A stretch of DNA of 64,000 nucleotides, from NCBI RefSeq assembly GCF_965224175.1, contig NZ_OZ245041.1, positions 1,364,001 to 1,428,000 on the forward strand, given 5' to 3'. Shown piece after piece: positions 41,877 through 51,034 of the stretch. Each line of letters starts with the position of its first letter. The stretch's first letter is position 1. The position numbers were made by a program, and so were the translations under genes. The stretch is from Kordia sp965224175 (GTDB lineage Bacteria; Bacteroidota; Bacteroidia; Flavobacteriales; Flavobacteriaceae). Under the pieces are notes generated by a model. The model made no database searches. It was not told the origin of the DNA and was given only the letters and a program-made list of their open reading frames with translations.

Positions 41877-43766
41877 GTCTTGAACGTCTTCTCCGTCTTT
41901 GTCATCATTTCCACCTGCAGAAGCATCTGGTCCAGGTTGCCCTGCTCCACCTTGTTGTGCTTCAGCTTGTGCTTTATACATTTCTTCACTTGCTACTTTC
42001 CAAGCTTCGTTGATTTTCTCTAAAGCAGGATCAATTACAGCGATATCTTTTGTTTCGTACGCTTTCTTCAATTCCTCTAAAGCATCTTCGATTGGTTTTT
42101 TCTTATCATCAGATAATTTATCACCAAATTCGCTTAATTGCTTTTCAGTTTGGAAAATCATAGAATCTGCGCTGTTTAGTTTATCGGCAGTTTCTTTTGC
42201 TTGCTTATCAGCTTCCGCATTTGCTTCCGCTTCTTGCTTCATTTTCTGGATTTCTTCCTCTGTTAATCCTGAAGAAGCTTCGATACGAATATTTTGCTCT
42301 TTGTTAGTTCCTTTATCTTTAGCAGAAACATTGATAATTCCGTTAGCATCAATATCGAAAGTTACTTCAATTTGAGGAACTCCTCTTTGTGCTGGTGGAA
42401 TTCCGTCTAAGTGAAAACGACCAATTGTTTTATTGTGCGCTGCCATTGGACGCTCACCTTGTAATACGTGAATTTCCACAGATGGCTGATTGTCTGCTGC
42501 TGTTGAGAATACTTGAGATTTCTTCGTTGGAATTGTAGTATTTGCTTCAATAAGCTTTGTCATTACATTCCCCATTGTCTCAATTCCTAGTGAAAGTGGC
42601 GTTACGTCTAATAATAATACGTCTTTAACATCTCCTGTTAAAACTCCACCTTGAATTGCTGCACCAACCGCAACAACCTCATCTGGGTTTACTCCTTTAC
42701 TTGGTTTTTTACCAAAGAATTTTTCTACTGCTTCTTGAACTGCTGGAATACGAGTTGATCCACCAACTAAGATAATTTCATCAATATCTCCTGTAGATAA
42801 ACCTGCATTCTTTAAAGCGGTTTGGCAAGGCTCAATAGTTCTCTTTACTAAATCGTCAATTAATTGCTCAAATTTAGATCTTGATAATGAACGTACTAAG
42901 TGTTTTGGTCCACTTGCTGTAGCTGTAATATAAGGTAAATTGATTTCTGTTGATGTAGAACTAGACAATTCAATTTTAGCTTTTTCAGCCGCTTCTTTCA
43001 AACGTTGTAAAGCCATTGGATCTTTACGTAAATCCATTGATTCATCTTTGTTAAACTCATCAGCTAACCAGTTAATGATCTTTTCATCTACATCGTCTCC
43101 TCCTAAGTGTGTATCTCCATCAGTAGCTAATACTTCAAAAACTCCATCACCTAATTCTAAGATAGAAACATCGTGCGTTCCACCTCCAAAGTCAAAAACA
43201 GCAATTTTTTGGTCTTGACCTTTTTTATCTAATCCGTAAGCTAATGCCGCAGCAGTTGGCTCGTTGATAATTCTTCTAACTTTTAAACCTGCAATTTCTC
43301 CAGCTTCTTTTGTTGCTTGACGTTGTGCATCGTTAAAATATGCAGGAACTGTAACTACAGCTTCCGAAACATCTTGTCCTAAGAACTCTTCTGCTGTTTT
43401 CTTCATTTTTTGAAGAATCATTGCAGATAATTCTTGTGGTGTATATAAACGCCCATCAATATCAACTCTTGGCGTATCGTTGTCTCCTTTTACTACTTTG
43501 TAAGGAACACGTCCAGCTTCTTTTGAAGATTCTGAAAATTTGTTCCCCATAAAACGTTTGATAGAATAAACCGTTTTTGTTGGATTTGTTACTGCTTGTC
43601 TTTTTGCAGGATCACCAACTTTAATTTCTCCACCTTCAACAAAAGCAATAACAGAAGGAGTTGTACGTCTTCCCTCAGCATTTGCAATTACTACTGGCTC
43701 GTTTCCTTCCATTACAGAAACACATGAGTTGGTAGTTCCTAAATCGATTCCAATAATTTTACTCAT
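41853..43766 (-). CDS. dnaK: Molecular chaperone DnaK
   Basis: 637 residues, normal length. ATPase domain: IGIDLGTTNSCVSVMEG, VPAYFNDAQRQATKEAG and FDFGGGTHDVSILELGDG. The substrate-binding domain is near 385-505 (DVTPLSLGIETMGNVMT), with a helical lid after it and the acidic tail ending VQDVDFEEVK. No dnaJ or grpE is adjacent. A sigma-54-like promoter is possible upstream. The stop is TAG, followed by a duplicated copy of the last codons. Confidence 0.98.
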   Translation of the reverse strand: MSKIIGIDLGTTNSCVSVMEGNEPVVIANAEGRRTTPSVIAFVEGGEIKVGDPAKRQAVTNPTKTVYSIKRFMGNKFSESSKEAGRVPYKVVKGDNDTPRVDIDGRLYTPQELSAMILQKMKKTAEEFLGQDVSEAVVTVPAYFNDAQRQATKEAGEIAGLKVRRIINEPTAAALAYGLDKKGQDQKIAVFDFGGGTHDVSILELGDGVFEVLATDGDTHLGGDDVDEKIINWLADEFNKDESMDLRKDPMALQRLKEAAEKAKIELSSSTSTEINLPYITATASGPKHLVRSLSRSKFEQLIDDLVKRTIEPCQTALKNAGLSTGDIDEIILVGGSTRIPAVQEAVEKFFGKKPSKGVNPDEVVAVGAAIQGGVLTGDVKDVLLLDVTPLSLGIETMGNVMTKLIEANTTIPTKKSQVFSTAADNQPSVEIHVLQGERPMAAHNKTIGRFHLDGIPPAQRGVPQIEVTFDIDANGIINVSAKDKGTNKEQNIRIEASSGLTEEEIQKMKQEAEANAEADKQAKETADKLNSADSMIFQTEKQLSEFGDKLSDDKKKPIEDALEELKKAYETKDIAVIDPALEKINEAWKVASEEMYKAQAEAQQGGAGQPGPDASAGGNDDKDGEDVQDVDFEEVK

Positions 43767-43846
43767 AACTTATTTTAAACTTTTATCTATTCTGTTGTGT
43801 TATACTTTAATTTTAATTGTTTGCTTTTCTAATTTGTCTGTAATAA

Positions 43847-43921
43847 GTCAATGATTATGCCAACACAAAAATCCTAGAGTTTTGTCAGATAGATTTATGA
43901 TTATGTCAAGAATGCGTGACA
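43847..43921 (-). promoter_or_regulatory. Possible sigma-54-type promoter and upstream palindrome of dnaK
   Basis: On the minus strand TGGCATAATCATTGAC (43862-43847) matches the -24 TGGCA box and has TTGA where TTGC is expected at -12. TGTCA-N8-TGACA (43904-43921) lies about 40 nt upstream, as an enhancer-binding site might. The assignment is speculative because the -12 GC is not perfect. Confidence 0.35.
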
Positions 43922-43991
43922 GGTTGGCAGAAATTTTGATTTTTCACCTATTATTTCATGCAATACTTACATATTCTTAATAGGAATCACA

Positions 43992-43999
43992 TATATTTG
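43992..43999 (+). promoter_or_regulatory. Putative -7 element of the serine dehydratase gene
   Basis: TATATTTG fits TAnnTTTG exactly and lies 25 nt before the start codon. The -33 region has TTA (43967-43969) in place of TTG. Confidence 0.4.
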
Positions 44000-44024
44000 T
44001 TTTGCGAAAAAATTAAACTATCTA

Positions 44025-45443
44025 ATGGAATACATCAGTGTTTTTGATATGCTTAAAATCGGTGTTGGTCCTTCAAGTTCACATACTTTAGGTCCTTGGA
44101 GAGCTGCCGAGAGTTGGATAAAAGAATTGAAAACTGCCAATCTTTTTGATGCTGTCACTTCTATTAAAGTAGATTTGTTTGGCTCTTTATCTTTGACAGG
44201 AAAAGGGCATGCGACTGATTTGGCCGTATTGTTAGGCTTGTATGGAGCCGATCCAGAAACTGTGCCAACTGATAGTATTCCTACGATTGTAGAAACGATC
44301 AATCAACAGCAAATTTTATCTTTTAACCAAGAAAAAGAAATTTCATTTACGCCAAGTAAAGACATTGTATTTAATTCTGATTTTTTACCGTTTCATCCAA
44401 ACGGAATTACATTTCATGCTATTGTAAATCACAAGATACATTCATCTACTTTTTATTCTATTGGTGGCGGATTTGTCGTAAAAGAGGAAGAAACACATGA
44501 TGATACCGATCATCCTATTCGTATTTTTCCTTTCCCTATTGATAAAGCGACAGATTTAGTTAGTTTTTGTGAAAAGGAACAGAAGAAGATTTCTGAGATT
44601 GTATTATTGAATGAAACCTTATTGCGTTTTCCTGAAGAAATTGACGCCGAATTACACCGTGTTTGGAATACCATGTTAGAATGTATGTATACAGGTTGCC
44701 ATACCACTGGAGTTTTGCCTGGCGGATTGAATGTAAAACGTAGAGCTTACGATATACATCAGAAGTTAAAAGGAGATTTACTGTATAATTCTCCTGAAGA
44801 ATGGTTGCAAACAATTCGCAAGACGAAAGTTCGATTTCGCCAAATTTTTAAATGGGTAAGCTGTTTTGCTTTAGCAGTAAATGAAGTGAATGCTTCTCTA
44901 GGACGCGTAGTTACAGCTCCAACAAATGGAAGTGCTGGCGTTATTCCTGCAGTTTTGATGTATTATATGGTGATAGAAAATCACAAAGCAGATTTTAGTC
45001 ATATCAAGCGTTTTTTAATGGTTGCAGGCGAAATTGGAAGTATTTTCAAAAAAGGGGCTACTATTTCTGCAGCTATGGGCGGTTGTCAAGCCGAAATCGG
45101 TGTTTCTTCTGCTATGGCAGCTGGTGCATTAACAGAATTATATGGCGGTTCTCCAGAACAAGTAATGGTTGCTGCAGAAATTGCTATGGAACATCATTTG
45201 GGACTTACTTGTGATCCTATTGGCGGTTTGGTACAGGTTCCATGTATTGAACGAAATTCCATGGGAGCAATTAAAGCCATAAATGCTGCTGAATTGGCTA
45301 TGGAAACAAATCCTGAAGATGCAAAAGTACCATTAGATAAAGTAGTTCATACTATGTGGGAAACAGCACAAGATATGAACTCTAAGTATAAAGAAACTTC
45401 CGAAGGCGGTTTGGCAGTTGGCGTAAATTTAGCTGATTGTTAA
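44025..45443 (+). CDS. sdaA: L-serine ammonia-lyase (single-chain, Fe-S type)
   Basis: 472 residues. Beta and alpha domains are fused as in E. coli SdaA. The N-terminus reads SVFDMLKIGVGPSSSHTLGPW. The Fe-S cysteines are likely in AAMGGCQAEIG, GLTCDPIGG and VPCIERN, with GCHTTG nearer the middle. It converts L-serine to pyruvate and ammonia using an oxygen-sensitive [4Fe-4S] cluster. It is divergent from dnaK. Confidence 0.95.
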   Translation: MEYISVFDMLKIGVGPSSSHTLGPWRAAESWIKELKTANLFDAVTSIKVDLFGSLSLTGKGHATDLAVLLGLYGADPETVPTDSIPTIVETINQQQILSFNQEKEISFTPSKDIVFNSDFLPFHPNGITFHAIVNHKIHSSTFYSIGGGFVVKEEETHDDTDHPIRIFPFPIDKATDLVSFCEKEQKKISEIVLLNETLLRFPEEIDAELHRVWNTMLECMYTGCHTTGVLPGGLNVKRRAYDIHQKLKGDLLYNSPEEWLQTIRKTKVRFRQIFKWVSCFALAVNEVNASLGRVVTAPTNGSAGVIPAVLMYYMVIENHKADFSHIKRFLMVAGEIGSIFKKGATISAAMGGCQAEIGVSSAMAAGALTELYGGSPEQVMVAAEIAMEHHLGLTCDPIGGLVQVPCIERNSMGAIKAINAAELAMETNPEDAKVPLDKVVHTMWETAQDMNSKYKETSEGGLAVGVNLADC

Positions 45444-45565
45444 TTTAGAGAAACTTCTATTTTTAGACTTATCAGATTTACTAAGATTCATTATGGTTAC
45501 CTAATAATTAAACTTCTAATGTTTTTGATTATTTTTCGCTTGATCAAAAACAGTGTAAATATTTG

Positions 45566-45625
45566 TATATAGCTCGTTGCGAAAAATTAGTGATGTTATG
45601 GTTTTCAATCACAACGAACTATATA
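45566..45625. repeat. Imperfect inverted repeat between convergent genes
   Basis: TATATAGCTCGTTG (45566-45579) pairs with CAACGAACTATATA (45612-45625) with one mismatch, and GTGAT/ATCAC continues the stem inside. TGGTTGGCAATGATT follows. It resembles stem-loop repeats seen downstream of genes in Bacteroidota. A terminator function is possible, but the U-tract is poor. Confidence 0.5.
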
Positions 45626-45638
45626 TGGTTGGCAATGA

Positions 45639-46475
45639 TTATTGAACGCTGACTTGGTTCCAAATTCCAGTTTTTGCAGTTTCTTGAGCATATTCTAAAA
45701 ATGTTTTTGCTTTTCTGCCTAAAACTCGCTCAATGTCATTAACTACTTGTTGGTTTTTTGGATTGGTCAAAACGTGACTAAATAAATATTCAATCAGCCA
45801 AACAACATCATCAGGTATTTGCATTTGTTTCATACCTTCTACATATTGTTGTAAAGTGATGTCATGAAAATTTAAACTTCTACTGCTCGTTTTTGAAATG
45901 ATATGTATGATGTCTTTAAAAGTGATTAATTCTGGACCTGTTACTTCAATAATTTCACCATTATAAGAATCATCAAGTAAGACTGTTGCTGCAACTTCAG
46001 CAATGTCATTAACGTCTACAAATGGAATTAAAACATCAGACATTGGTAATGCTACTTCTCCAGATAGAATAGGTTCTAAAAAGAAACTTTCACTCCAATT
46101 TTGATTAAACCAAGAAGCTCTAACAATGGTATAATTTATACCAGAATTCATCACTATTTCTTCACAGGCTTCCGCTTCTGTTTCCCCTTTCCCAGAAAGT
46201 AAAACCATTTTTTTTACGCCTAATTCTTTTGCTAAATAAGTTAAACTTTCTATAGCTTCTTTGGCTCCAGGAACCGCCAAATCAGGATAATAGGTTATGT
46301 ACATTTTTTCAATACCATTTAAAGCATCTACCCAAGTATCTTTATGATCCCAATCAAAACTTGGTGTTGCTTTTCTGGAACCAATTCTAGGTTCAATTCC
46401 TTTCTTTTTTAATTGTTCTACTACACGACGACCTGTTTTTCCGGTTCCTCCAATGACTAAGATGTTTGTTTTCAT
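45639..46475 (-). CDS. NmrA/NAD(P)-binding Rossmann protein
   Basis: 278 residues of the atypical SDR/NmrA type. GGTGKTGRRVVEQLKKKG is the N-terminal NADP-binding loop. Mid-chain TIVRASWFNQNWSESFF and PFVDVNDIAEVAATVLLD are typical of NAD(P)H azoreductase/NmrA proteins. Members are oxidoreductases or redox sensors. Last gene of a DUF5367-DUF1772-NmrA operon (12-nt gap). Confidence 0.88.
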   Translation of the reverse strand: MKTNILVIGGTGKTGRRVVEQLKKKGIEPRIGSRKATPSFDWDHKDTWVDALNGIEKMYITYYPDLAVPGAKEAIESLTYLAKELGVKKMVLLSGKGETEAEACEEIVMNSGINYTIVRASWFNQNWSESFFLEPILSGEVALPMSDVLIPFVDVNDIAEVAATVLLDDSYNGEIIEVTGPELITFKDIIHIISKTSSRSLNFHDITLQQYVEGMKQMQIPDDVVWLIEYLFSHVLTNPKNQQVVNDIERVLGRKAKTFLEYAQETAKTGIWNQVSVQ

Positions 46476-46487
46476 AATGATTTTATT

Positions 46488-46973
46488 TTAAATTGTTTTT
46501 TTGATGAATATTGATATGAGTAATAGTGTGAATGAAATAATACTTGAAACAGTTCTCATGCTATGATACTGATTCCATATACTTTCATAATAGATTCGAA
46601 AATTCTTTAACTCTGACAAACTAAGTTTGGCGATGTTTAGTACATCCAATTCATTGTTTAAAGGAACATTTCCAAAGGCGGTAATTCCAAAAGTTCCTAT
46701 TAGATAGATAATTGTTGAAGCAAGAATCAACCAAAACACAGTTTTGTTATTAAATTGTAGACATGTTGCCATAAGTAATGTTAGTAGGCTTCCAAAAAAT
46801 ACAATGTAGAATACTGGATTTAAGATTTCCCTATTAATACTTTGCATCGTTTCTAGATATGCTAAATCGCTTACTTTTTTTGTTCCTAATACAACTGAAA
46901 CTGACCAGGCAAAGAAAAAACCTGTTGAAAGTGCATTTAGTAAAACCGTGATGAAAAAAGCATATGTTTTCAT
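46488..46973 (-). CDS. DUF1772 (anthrone oxygenase-like) membrane protein
   Basis: 161 residues with four membrane helices. TGFFFAWSVSVVLG, FGNVPLNNELD and WNQYHSMRTVSS fit the DUF1772 pattern, a family that includes fungal anthrone oxygenases. The start codon overlaps the previous gene's stop by 4 nt (ATGA), so translation is coupled. With NmrA downstream this resembles a small-aromatic or redox module. Confidence 0.8.
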   Translation of the reverse strand: MKTYAFFITVLLNALSTGFFFAWSVSVVLGTKKVSDLAYLETMQSINREILNPVFYIVFFGSLLTLLMATCLQFNNKTVFWLILASTIIYLIGTFGITAFGNVPLNNELDVLNIAKLSLSELKNFRIYYESIWNQYHSMRTVSSIISFTLLLISIFIKKTI

Positions 46974-47362
46974 GCTTTTATTTTATTGGTTAAGTGAGTT
47001 CCAAAATATAATACGATGAAGTAAAATTCAACTAGAATAATGTAAAACATAGGATCTCCAAAAAACTCTGAATAGCTTCCTCCATTCGGAAGTATAAATA
47101 TAGGAACCGTTATAAATGCATCTAACAGCGTTGCTACTACAACGAATGTAAGTGCTAAAGCAATTGGCTTCATGTGATATTTTGTGTAGAACAGATACGT
47201 TCCTAAACACGCGCTTGGTATGATCCCTAAAACCAATAGAATATTTGATTGTAGTTCAATATTTTCAAAAATGGATATATAAAATGATAAGAGATAAAAG
47301 CTAACACCTAAAACCCAAACTAAGGTGGCGCATACAATGCTAAATAAGTTTTTACGAATCAT
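46970..47362 (-). CDS. DUF5367-like membrane protein
   Basis: 130 residues from MIRKNLFSIVCATLVWVLG; the frame extends 27 nt further up. Four hydrophobic helices end in TNKIKA. It looks like DUF5367, though I am only moderately sure. First gene of the three-gene operon and 91 nt downstream of the AraC regulator gene. Confidence 0.65.
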   Translation of the reverse strand: MIRKNLFSIVCATLVWVLGVSFYLLSFYISIFENIELQSNILLVLGIIPSACLGTYLFYTKYHMKPIALALTFVVVATLLDAFITVPIFILPNGGSYSEFFGDPMFYIILVEFYFIVLYFGTHLTNKIKA

Positions 47363-47452
47363 AATTTTTGATTTTAAATTATGATACAAATCTATAGCTA
47401 CTGTATATCAGTTACTTATTCGAAAAGAATTATGATTTATTCGAAAAGAATT

Positions 47453-48304
47453 TTACACTTGACTAGGTCTATAGCCAAACTTTTTTTCAAAGGCATTGGA
47501 AAAAGATCCTAAACTATCATAGCCCACAGCCCAAGCTGCTTCTTGAATCGTTTTTCGTTCATTCTTGATTAAATTATAAGCTTTCTTCAGGCGTTCATTT
47601 TGTAGATATTTAAAAACCGGAACACCAAACTGCGCTTTGAATTCTTTTTTTAGTTTGTTGGTATTAGTTCCAATTCTATGCGCCAATTCTGTTAAGGAAG
47701 GCGGATTTTCTATGTCAGACAGTAAGATTTCTTGAGCTAGGTTGATTTTTTCAAGTTGCGAAGTATATAGTTGAGTATCTTGTTGTTTTGCTAGTTGTCC
47801 AAAATAGTGCGCGAGTAAAGCGGTTATATGACTTTTATAAAACAGCATTTTTATTTCACTTTGAAAAGTATTGTTGAAAAACTGTTCCACCAACAGAAAC
47901 ATTTCTGGACTCATATTAAACACCGGACCTTCTACATAATGATCTTTTGGATGTACTAATTGCTGTAAAAACTGCTCTAAAAACTGACCTTCTCCATTAG
48001 GTAATGTATCAATATTTTTTATGGTGGTAGCAATTACTAAACATTGCAACGGTTTTAGTTTGGAAACATGATGTTCAAATTCTACTTTACTATCTGCATA
48101 AAATGACAACACCATGCCTTTGGTATGATGAAATTCTTTGGTTTTTCCATCAAATTTAACTTTGAGACCAACATCTCCAGCTCCATAAAAGGCAATAGCC
48201 ACAACAGGTTCGTCAAAAAAACATGAATCGATTAAGTTGTTATCAGTAGCAGCTTCTTCTAACAAAATTGTATAATCATGTATGTCAATTATCTCACGAT
48301 TCAT
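47453..48304 (-). CDS. AraC family transcriptional regulator
   Basis: 283 residues. The C-terminal double HTH is PPSLTELAHRIGTNTNKLKKEF...RKTIQEAAWAVGYDSLGSFSNAFEKKFGYRPSQV. The ~180-residue N-terminal sensor domain is not recognised. It is encoded immediately upstream of the DUF5367-DUF1772-NmrA genes on the same strand, so it probably controls them. Confidence 0.92.
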   Translation of the reverse strand: MNREIIDIHDYTILLEEAATDNNLIDSCFFDEPVVAIAFYGAGDVGLKVKFDGKTKEFHHTKGMVLSFYADSKVEFEHHVSKLKPLQCLVIATTIKNIDTLPNGEGQFLEQFLQQLVHPKDHYVEGPVFNMSPEMFLLVEQFFNNTFQSEIKMLFYKSHITALLAHYFGQLAKQQDTQLYTSQLEKINLAQEILLSDIENPPSLTELAHRIGTNTNKLKKEFKAQFGVPVFKYLQNERLKKAYNLIKNERKTIQEAAWAVGYDSLGSFSNAFEKKFGYRPSQV

Positions 48305-48362
48305 TTTTTATATGTCTTGATAAAATTTAAGAATTTAGAAGTTCAGTGTAATCTCAGTAGGT

Positions 48363-48821
48363 TTATTCTTTACAGCTTTTTTTACGGCGTGTATCAATGA
48401 GGTAAATAATTTTCCATTTTCCATTGTCTTTGAAGAGTTGAAATGAATTTACGCCACAATGTAAAAACTTTCCATCAAGCCAAAATTCATAAGGTGTCCA
48501 AACATTCGCCATAGTACCATCTACTTGTACGTTATATGATTGTATTCTTTCGTCCCAAGTTGGTGCATCTGCCCTACTCACAACCGCTTTTATAAAACCT
48601 TCTGCTTTTTGATTTCGCAAAATGGCTTCTCCTTTTTTGTTGGTAAACGTAGTTTGTAAAATGATGTCTTTGTGTACCACTTCTTGCATCATAACGGAAT
48701 CTTTTTTGTGAAAACCTTCAAAGAATTGAATAACCGCTTGTTTTGCAGCAATTTCATCGTCCGTTTGTGCATTCAAGCGAAAGCTTACTATTAAAATTAG
48801 TAAAAATAAATATCGTTTCAT
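48363..48821 (-). CDS. Secreted SnoaL/DUF4440-type NTF2-like protein
   Basis: 152 residues. Signal peptide MKRYLFLLILIVSFRLNAQ. The fold is indicated by AVIQFFEGFHKKDSVMMQEVVHKDI, YNVQVDGTMANVWTPYEFWLDG and VNSFQLFKDNGKWKIIYLIDTRR. Probably periplasmic; ligand unknown. It lies 58 nt upstream of the AraC gene on the same strand. Confidence 0.85.
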   Translation of the reverse strand: MKRYLFLLILIVSFRLNAQTDDEIAAKQAVIQFFEGFHKKDSVMMQEVVHKDIILQTTFTNKKGEAILRNQKAEGFIKAVVSRADAPTWDERIQSYNVQVDGTMANVWTPYEFWLDGKFLHCGVNSFQLFKDNGKWKIIYLIDTRRKKSCKE

Positions 48822-48968
48822 GTTGATTGATTTTGGAGGAATTTAACTTAAATTAATGAAAATCAGCTGAAATTTACCATAGTTTTAAGATTTTTAACAA
48901 ATCAATCTCGACAACATTTAACTACTTTTACTATGTTATAAATTCATTAACCTACTATATATCTTAAC

Positions 48969-49310
48969 ATGAATTATACTGTATTGAGAGCCACTATTTC
49001 TTGGTGGGAACAAAAGCGTATAGCATTTAACTTTTTTGTTGGCATTACAGGTGTTATAGCTGTTCTTGCTTTTATTCCACATACTTTTGGAATGGAAGAC
49101 GCAATCGGAATTATTTTATGGGGAATTATGGCTAATGTTTTATATTCTACTGGAATTCTGCTCGAAGTAATAAATCAATATCACCTAAAAGGAAAACTTA
49201 ATATTTTTCAATTTCGCATGCTCTTTTTTATTGTTGGAACTTTTACATATATGCTTGCTACATGGGTTTATACAGGTTTATACTACAATCCTTCTCTATT
49301 TGTGATGTAA
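48969..49310 (+). CDS. Small uncharacterised membrane protein
   Basis: Not recognised. 113 residues with three membrane helices: FFVGITGVIAVLAFIPHTFG, IGIILWGIMANVLYSTGILL and MLFFIVGTFTYMLATWVYTG. Stands alone between the NTF2-like gene and the symporter gene; no motif suggests a function. Confidence 0.65.
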   Translation: MNYTVLRATISWWEQKRIAFNFFVGITGVIAVLAFIPHTFGMEDAIGIILWGIMANVLYSTGILLEVINQYHLKGKLNIFQFRMLFFIVGTFTYMLATWVYTGLYYNPSLFVM

Positions 49311-49443
49311 ATTACTAATGGATTAAAAGTTGCTATTCTTCTATCCAATTATAAAACAAAATTAAAAGAACATATAATTAACTATAATAAATTATATACG
49401 TGTCTTTTTTATTACTACATTGTTTGGTAAAAATAACCAACCA

Positions 49444-50322
49444 ATGATTGTCACCATTTTAACCAAAGTTTTACTTCCTTTATCGCTTGCTATTATTATG
49501 TTCGGTATGGGATTAACCTTAGTTCCTAAAGATTTTACCCGAATTACAAAATATCCAAAAGCCGTATTGATCGGTATTGTAAATCAGCTTGTATTTTTAC
49601 CTATTATTGGTTTTATACTCGCTATTGCCTTTGATTTAGATACAACTATGGCTATCGGATTAATGATTTTAGCAGCCGCGCCTGGTGGACCAACTAGCAA
49701 CTTGATTACTCAAATTTGTAAAGGAAATATCGCATTATCAGTCACACTGACAGCAATTGTGAGTTTTGCAACTATTTTAACGATTCCTACCATTTTGTCT
49801 TTTGCACTTGACTATTTTGGAAGTACTGCCAATGTTGTAATTGAATTACCGATACTTGATATTATTTTACAAATTCTTGTCATCATCATCGTTCCAATTT
49901 CAATAGGAATGTTTGTAAGACGTTCAAAACCTGCGTTTTCTACACGCATGGAAAAACCAATGCGTACCGCTTCAACCGTTATTTTTGTGTTGATATTTAT
50001 TGCTATTGTTGCTGCAAAATGGAAATTTTTAGGCGATGCTATGAAACAAGTTGGACTAGTAACTTTATTACTAAACATTGCTACCATGACTTTAGGGTAT
50101 TTAACGGCTCGCTTGTTTAAATTAAACCTAAAAGATTCTATTTCAATTACTGTAGAAAGTGGTATTCAAAATGGTACACTAGCTATCGTAATTGCTACAA
50201 CTGTTTTAAACAACTTAGATATGGCCATTCCAATTGTTGCCTATTCTATTTGGATGTTTGTTACAGGAAGTATTTTAATGTGGTATTTTGGGAAACGAAA
50301 AGATTCAACTATAGATTCATGA
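49444..50322 (+). CDS. Bile acid:sodium symporter (BASS) family transporter
   Basis: 292 residues with about nine to ten helices. The start is the ATG at 49444, which directly follows an ACCAACCA leader. FGMGLTLVPKDF, AAAPGGPTSNLITQICKGN and ESGIQNGTLAIVIATTVL are the BASS signatures around the two sodium sites. Substrates in this family include bile acids, pantoate, pyruvate and other organic anions. panB is nearby (51035), so pantoate is conceivable but unproven. The stop overlaps the next start by 4 nt. Confidence 0.9.
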   Translation: MIVTILTKVLLPLSLAIIMFGMGLTLVPKDFTRITKYPKAVLIGIVNQLVFLPIIGFILAIAFDLDTTMAIGLMILAAAPGGPTSNLITQICKGNIALSVTLTAIVSFATILTIPTILSFALDYFGSTANVVIELPILDIILQILVIIIVPISIGMFVRRSKPAFSTRMEKPMRTASTVIFVLIFIAIVAAKWKFLGDAMKQVGLVTLLLNIATMTLGYLTARLFKLNLKDSISITVESGIQNGTLAIVIATTVLNNLDMAIPIVAYSIWMFVTGSILMWYFGKRKDSTIDS

Positions 50323-50810
50323 TAAAACAACCACCAATCATACAAACGTTTCCGCAGAAAAAACTCGTTGGAAAATCTGCTCGCATGTCTTTGATACAAA
50401 ATTCGACGCCAATACTTTGGAAAAGTTTTATGCAACAACGAAAAAGTATCGAAAACTCTGTTGGTACTGACTTATATTCTATTCAGGTATATGATGAGGT
50501 TTCATATTTTAAAAATTTCAATCCGCAGACAGAATTTACCAAGCTTGCAATGACAGAAGTTTCTAGTTTTGAAAATATTCCTGAAACTATGGAAACACTA
50601 ACCATTGCATCAGGATTATACGCTGTATTCAATTACAAAGGATTGCCTCAAAATTTTTCACACATGGCAAATTATATTTTTGGAGAATGGTTGCCAAATT
50701 CTGAGTACGAATTAGACAACAGACCTCATTTTGAAGTATTAGGAGACAAATACATTCCAAATAGTGAAGATTCACAAGAAGAAGTTTGGATTCCTATACA
50801 AATACGATAA
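50319..50810 (+). CDS. GyrI-like/AraC effector-binding domain protein
   Basis: 163 residues from the ATG overlapping the symporter stop (ATGA). The sequence runs QKKLVGKSARMSL, SIQVYDEVSYFKNFNPQTEFTKLA, and ends HFEVLGDKYIPNSEDSQEEVWIPI, the GyrI-like fold used by AraC/BmrR effector domains to bind small molecules. No DNA-binding part. Coupled translation with the transporter suggests it senses or binds the transported compound. Confidence 0.88.
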   Translation: MIKQPPIIQTFPQKKLVGKSARMSLIQNSTPILWKSFMQQRKSIENSVGTDLYSIQVYDEVSYFKNFNPQTEFTKLAMTEVSSFENIPETMETLTIASGLYAVFNYKGLPQNFSHMANYIFGEWLPNSEYELDNRPHFEVLGDKYIPNSEDSQEEVWIPIQIR

Positions 50811-51034
50811 AACCTGTGATGAATGGTCTTTTTTAAAAGAGTGATAGAATGAGTTTATTAAAAACCTAGATAGCCTTTTTACTATTTTAAAATCTATCAA
50901 GTAAATAGATGAAAATATGCATTGAATTCAAACAACTGACATTCGTATACTACTATTGAATTTTAAAAATATCGCTAGGACACAATCACTTTATATTTTA
51001 TTCTTATTTTTACATCCTTAGAAAACCATACTAT

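Noticed and set aside
45566..45640. Integron attC-like site
   Set aside because: The arms can be made to resemble R' and R'' core sites, but no integrase or cassette array is present and the match to GTTRRRY/RYYYAAC is loose.
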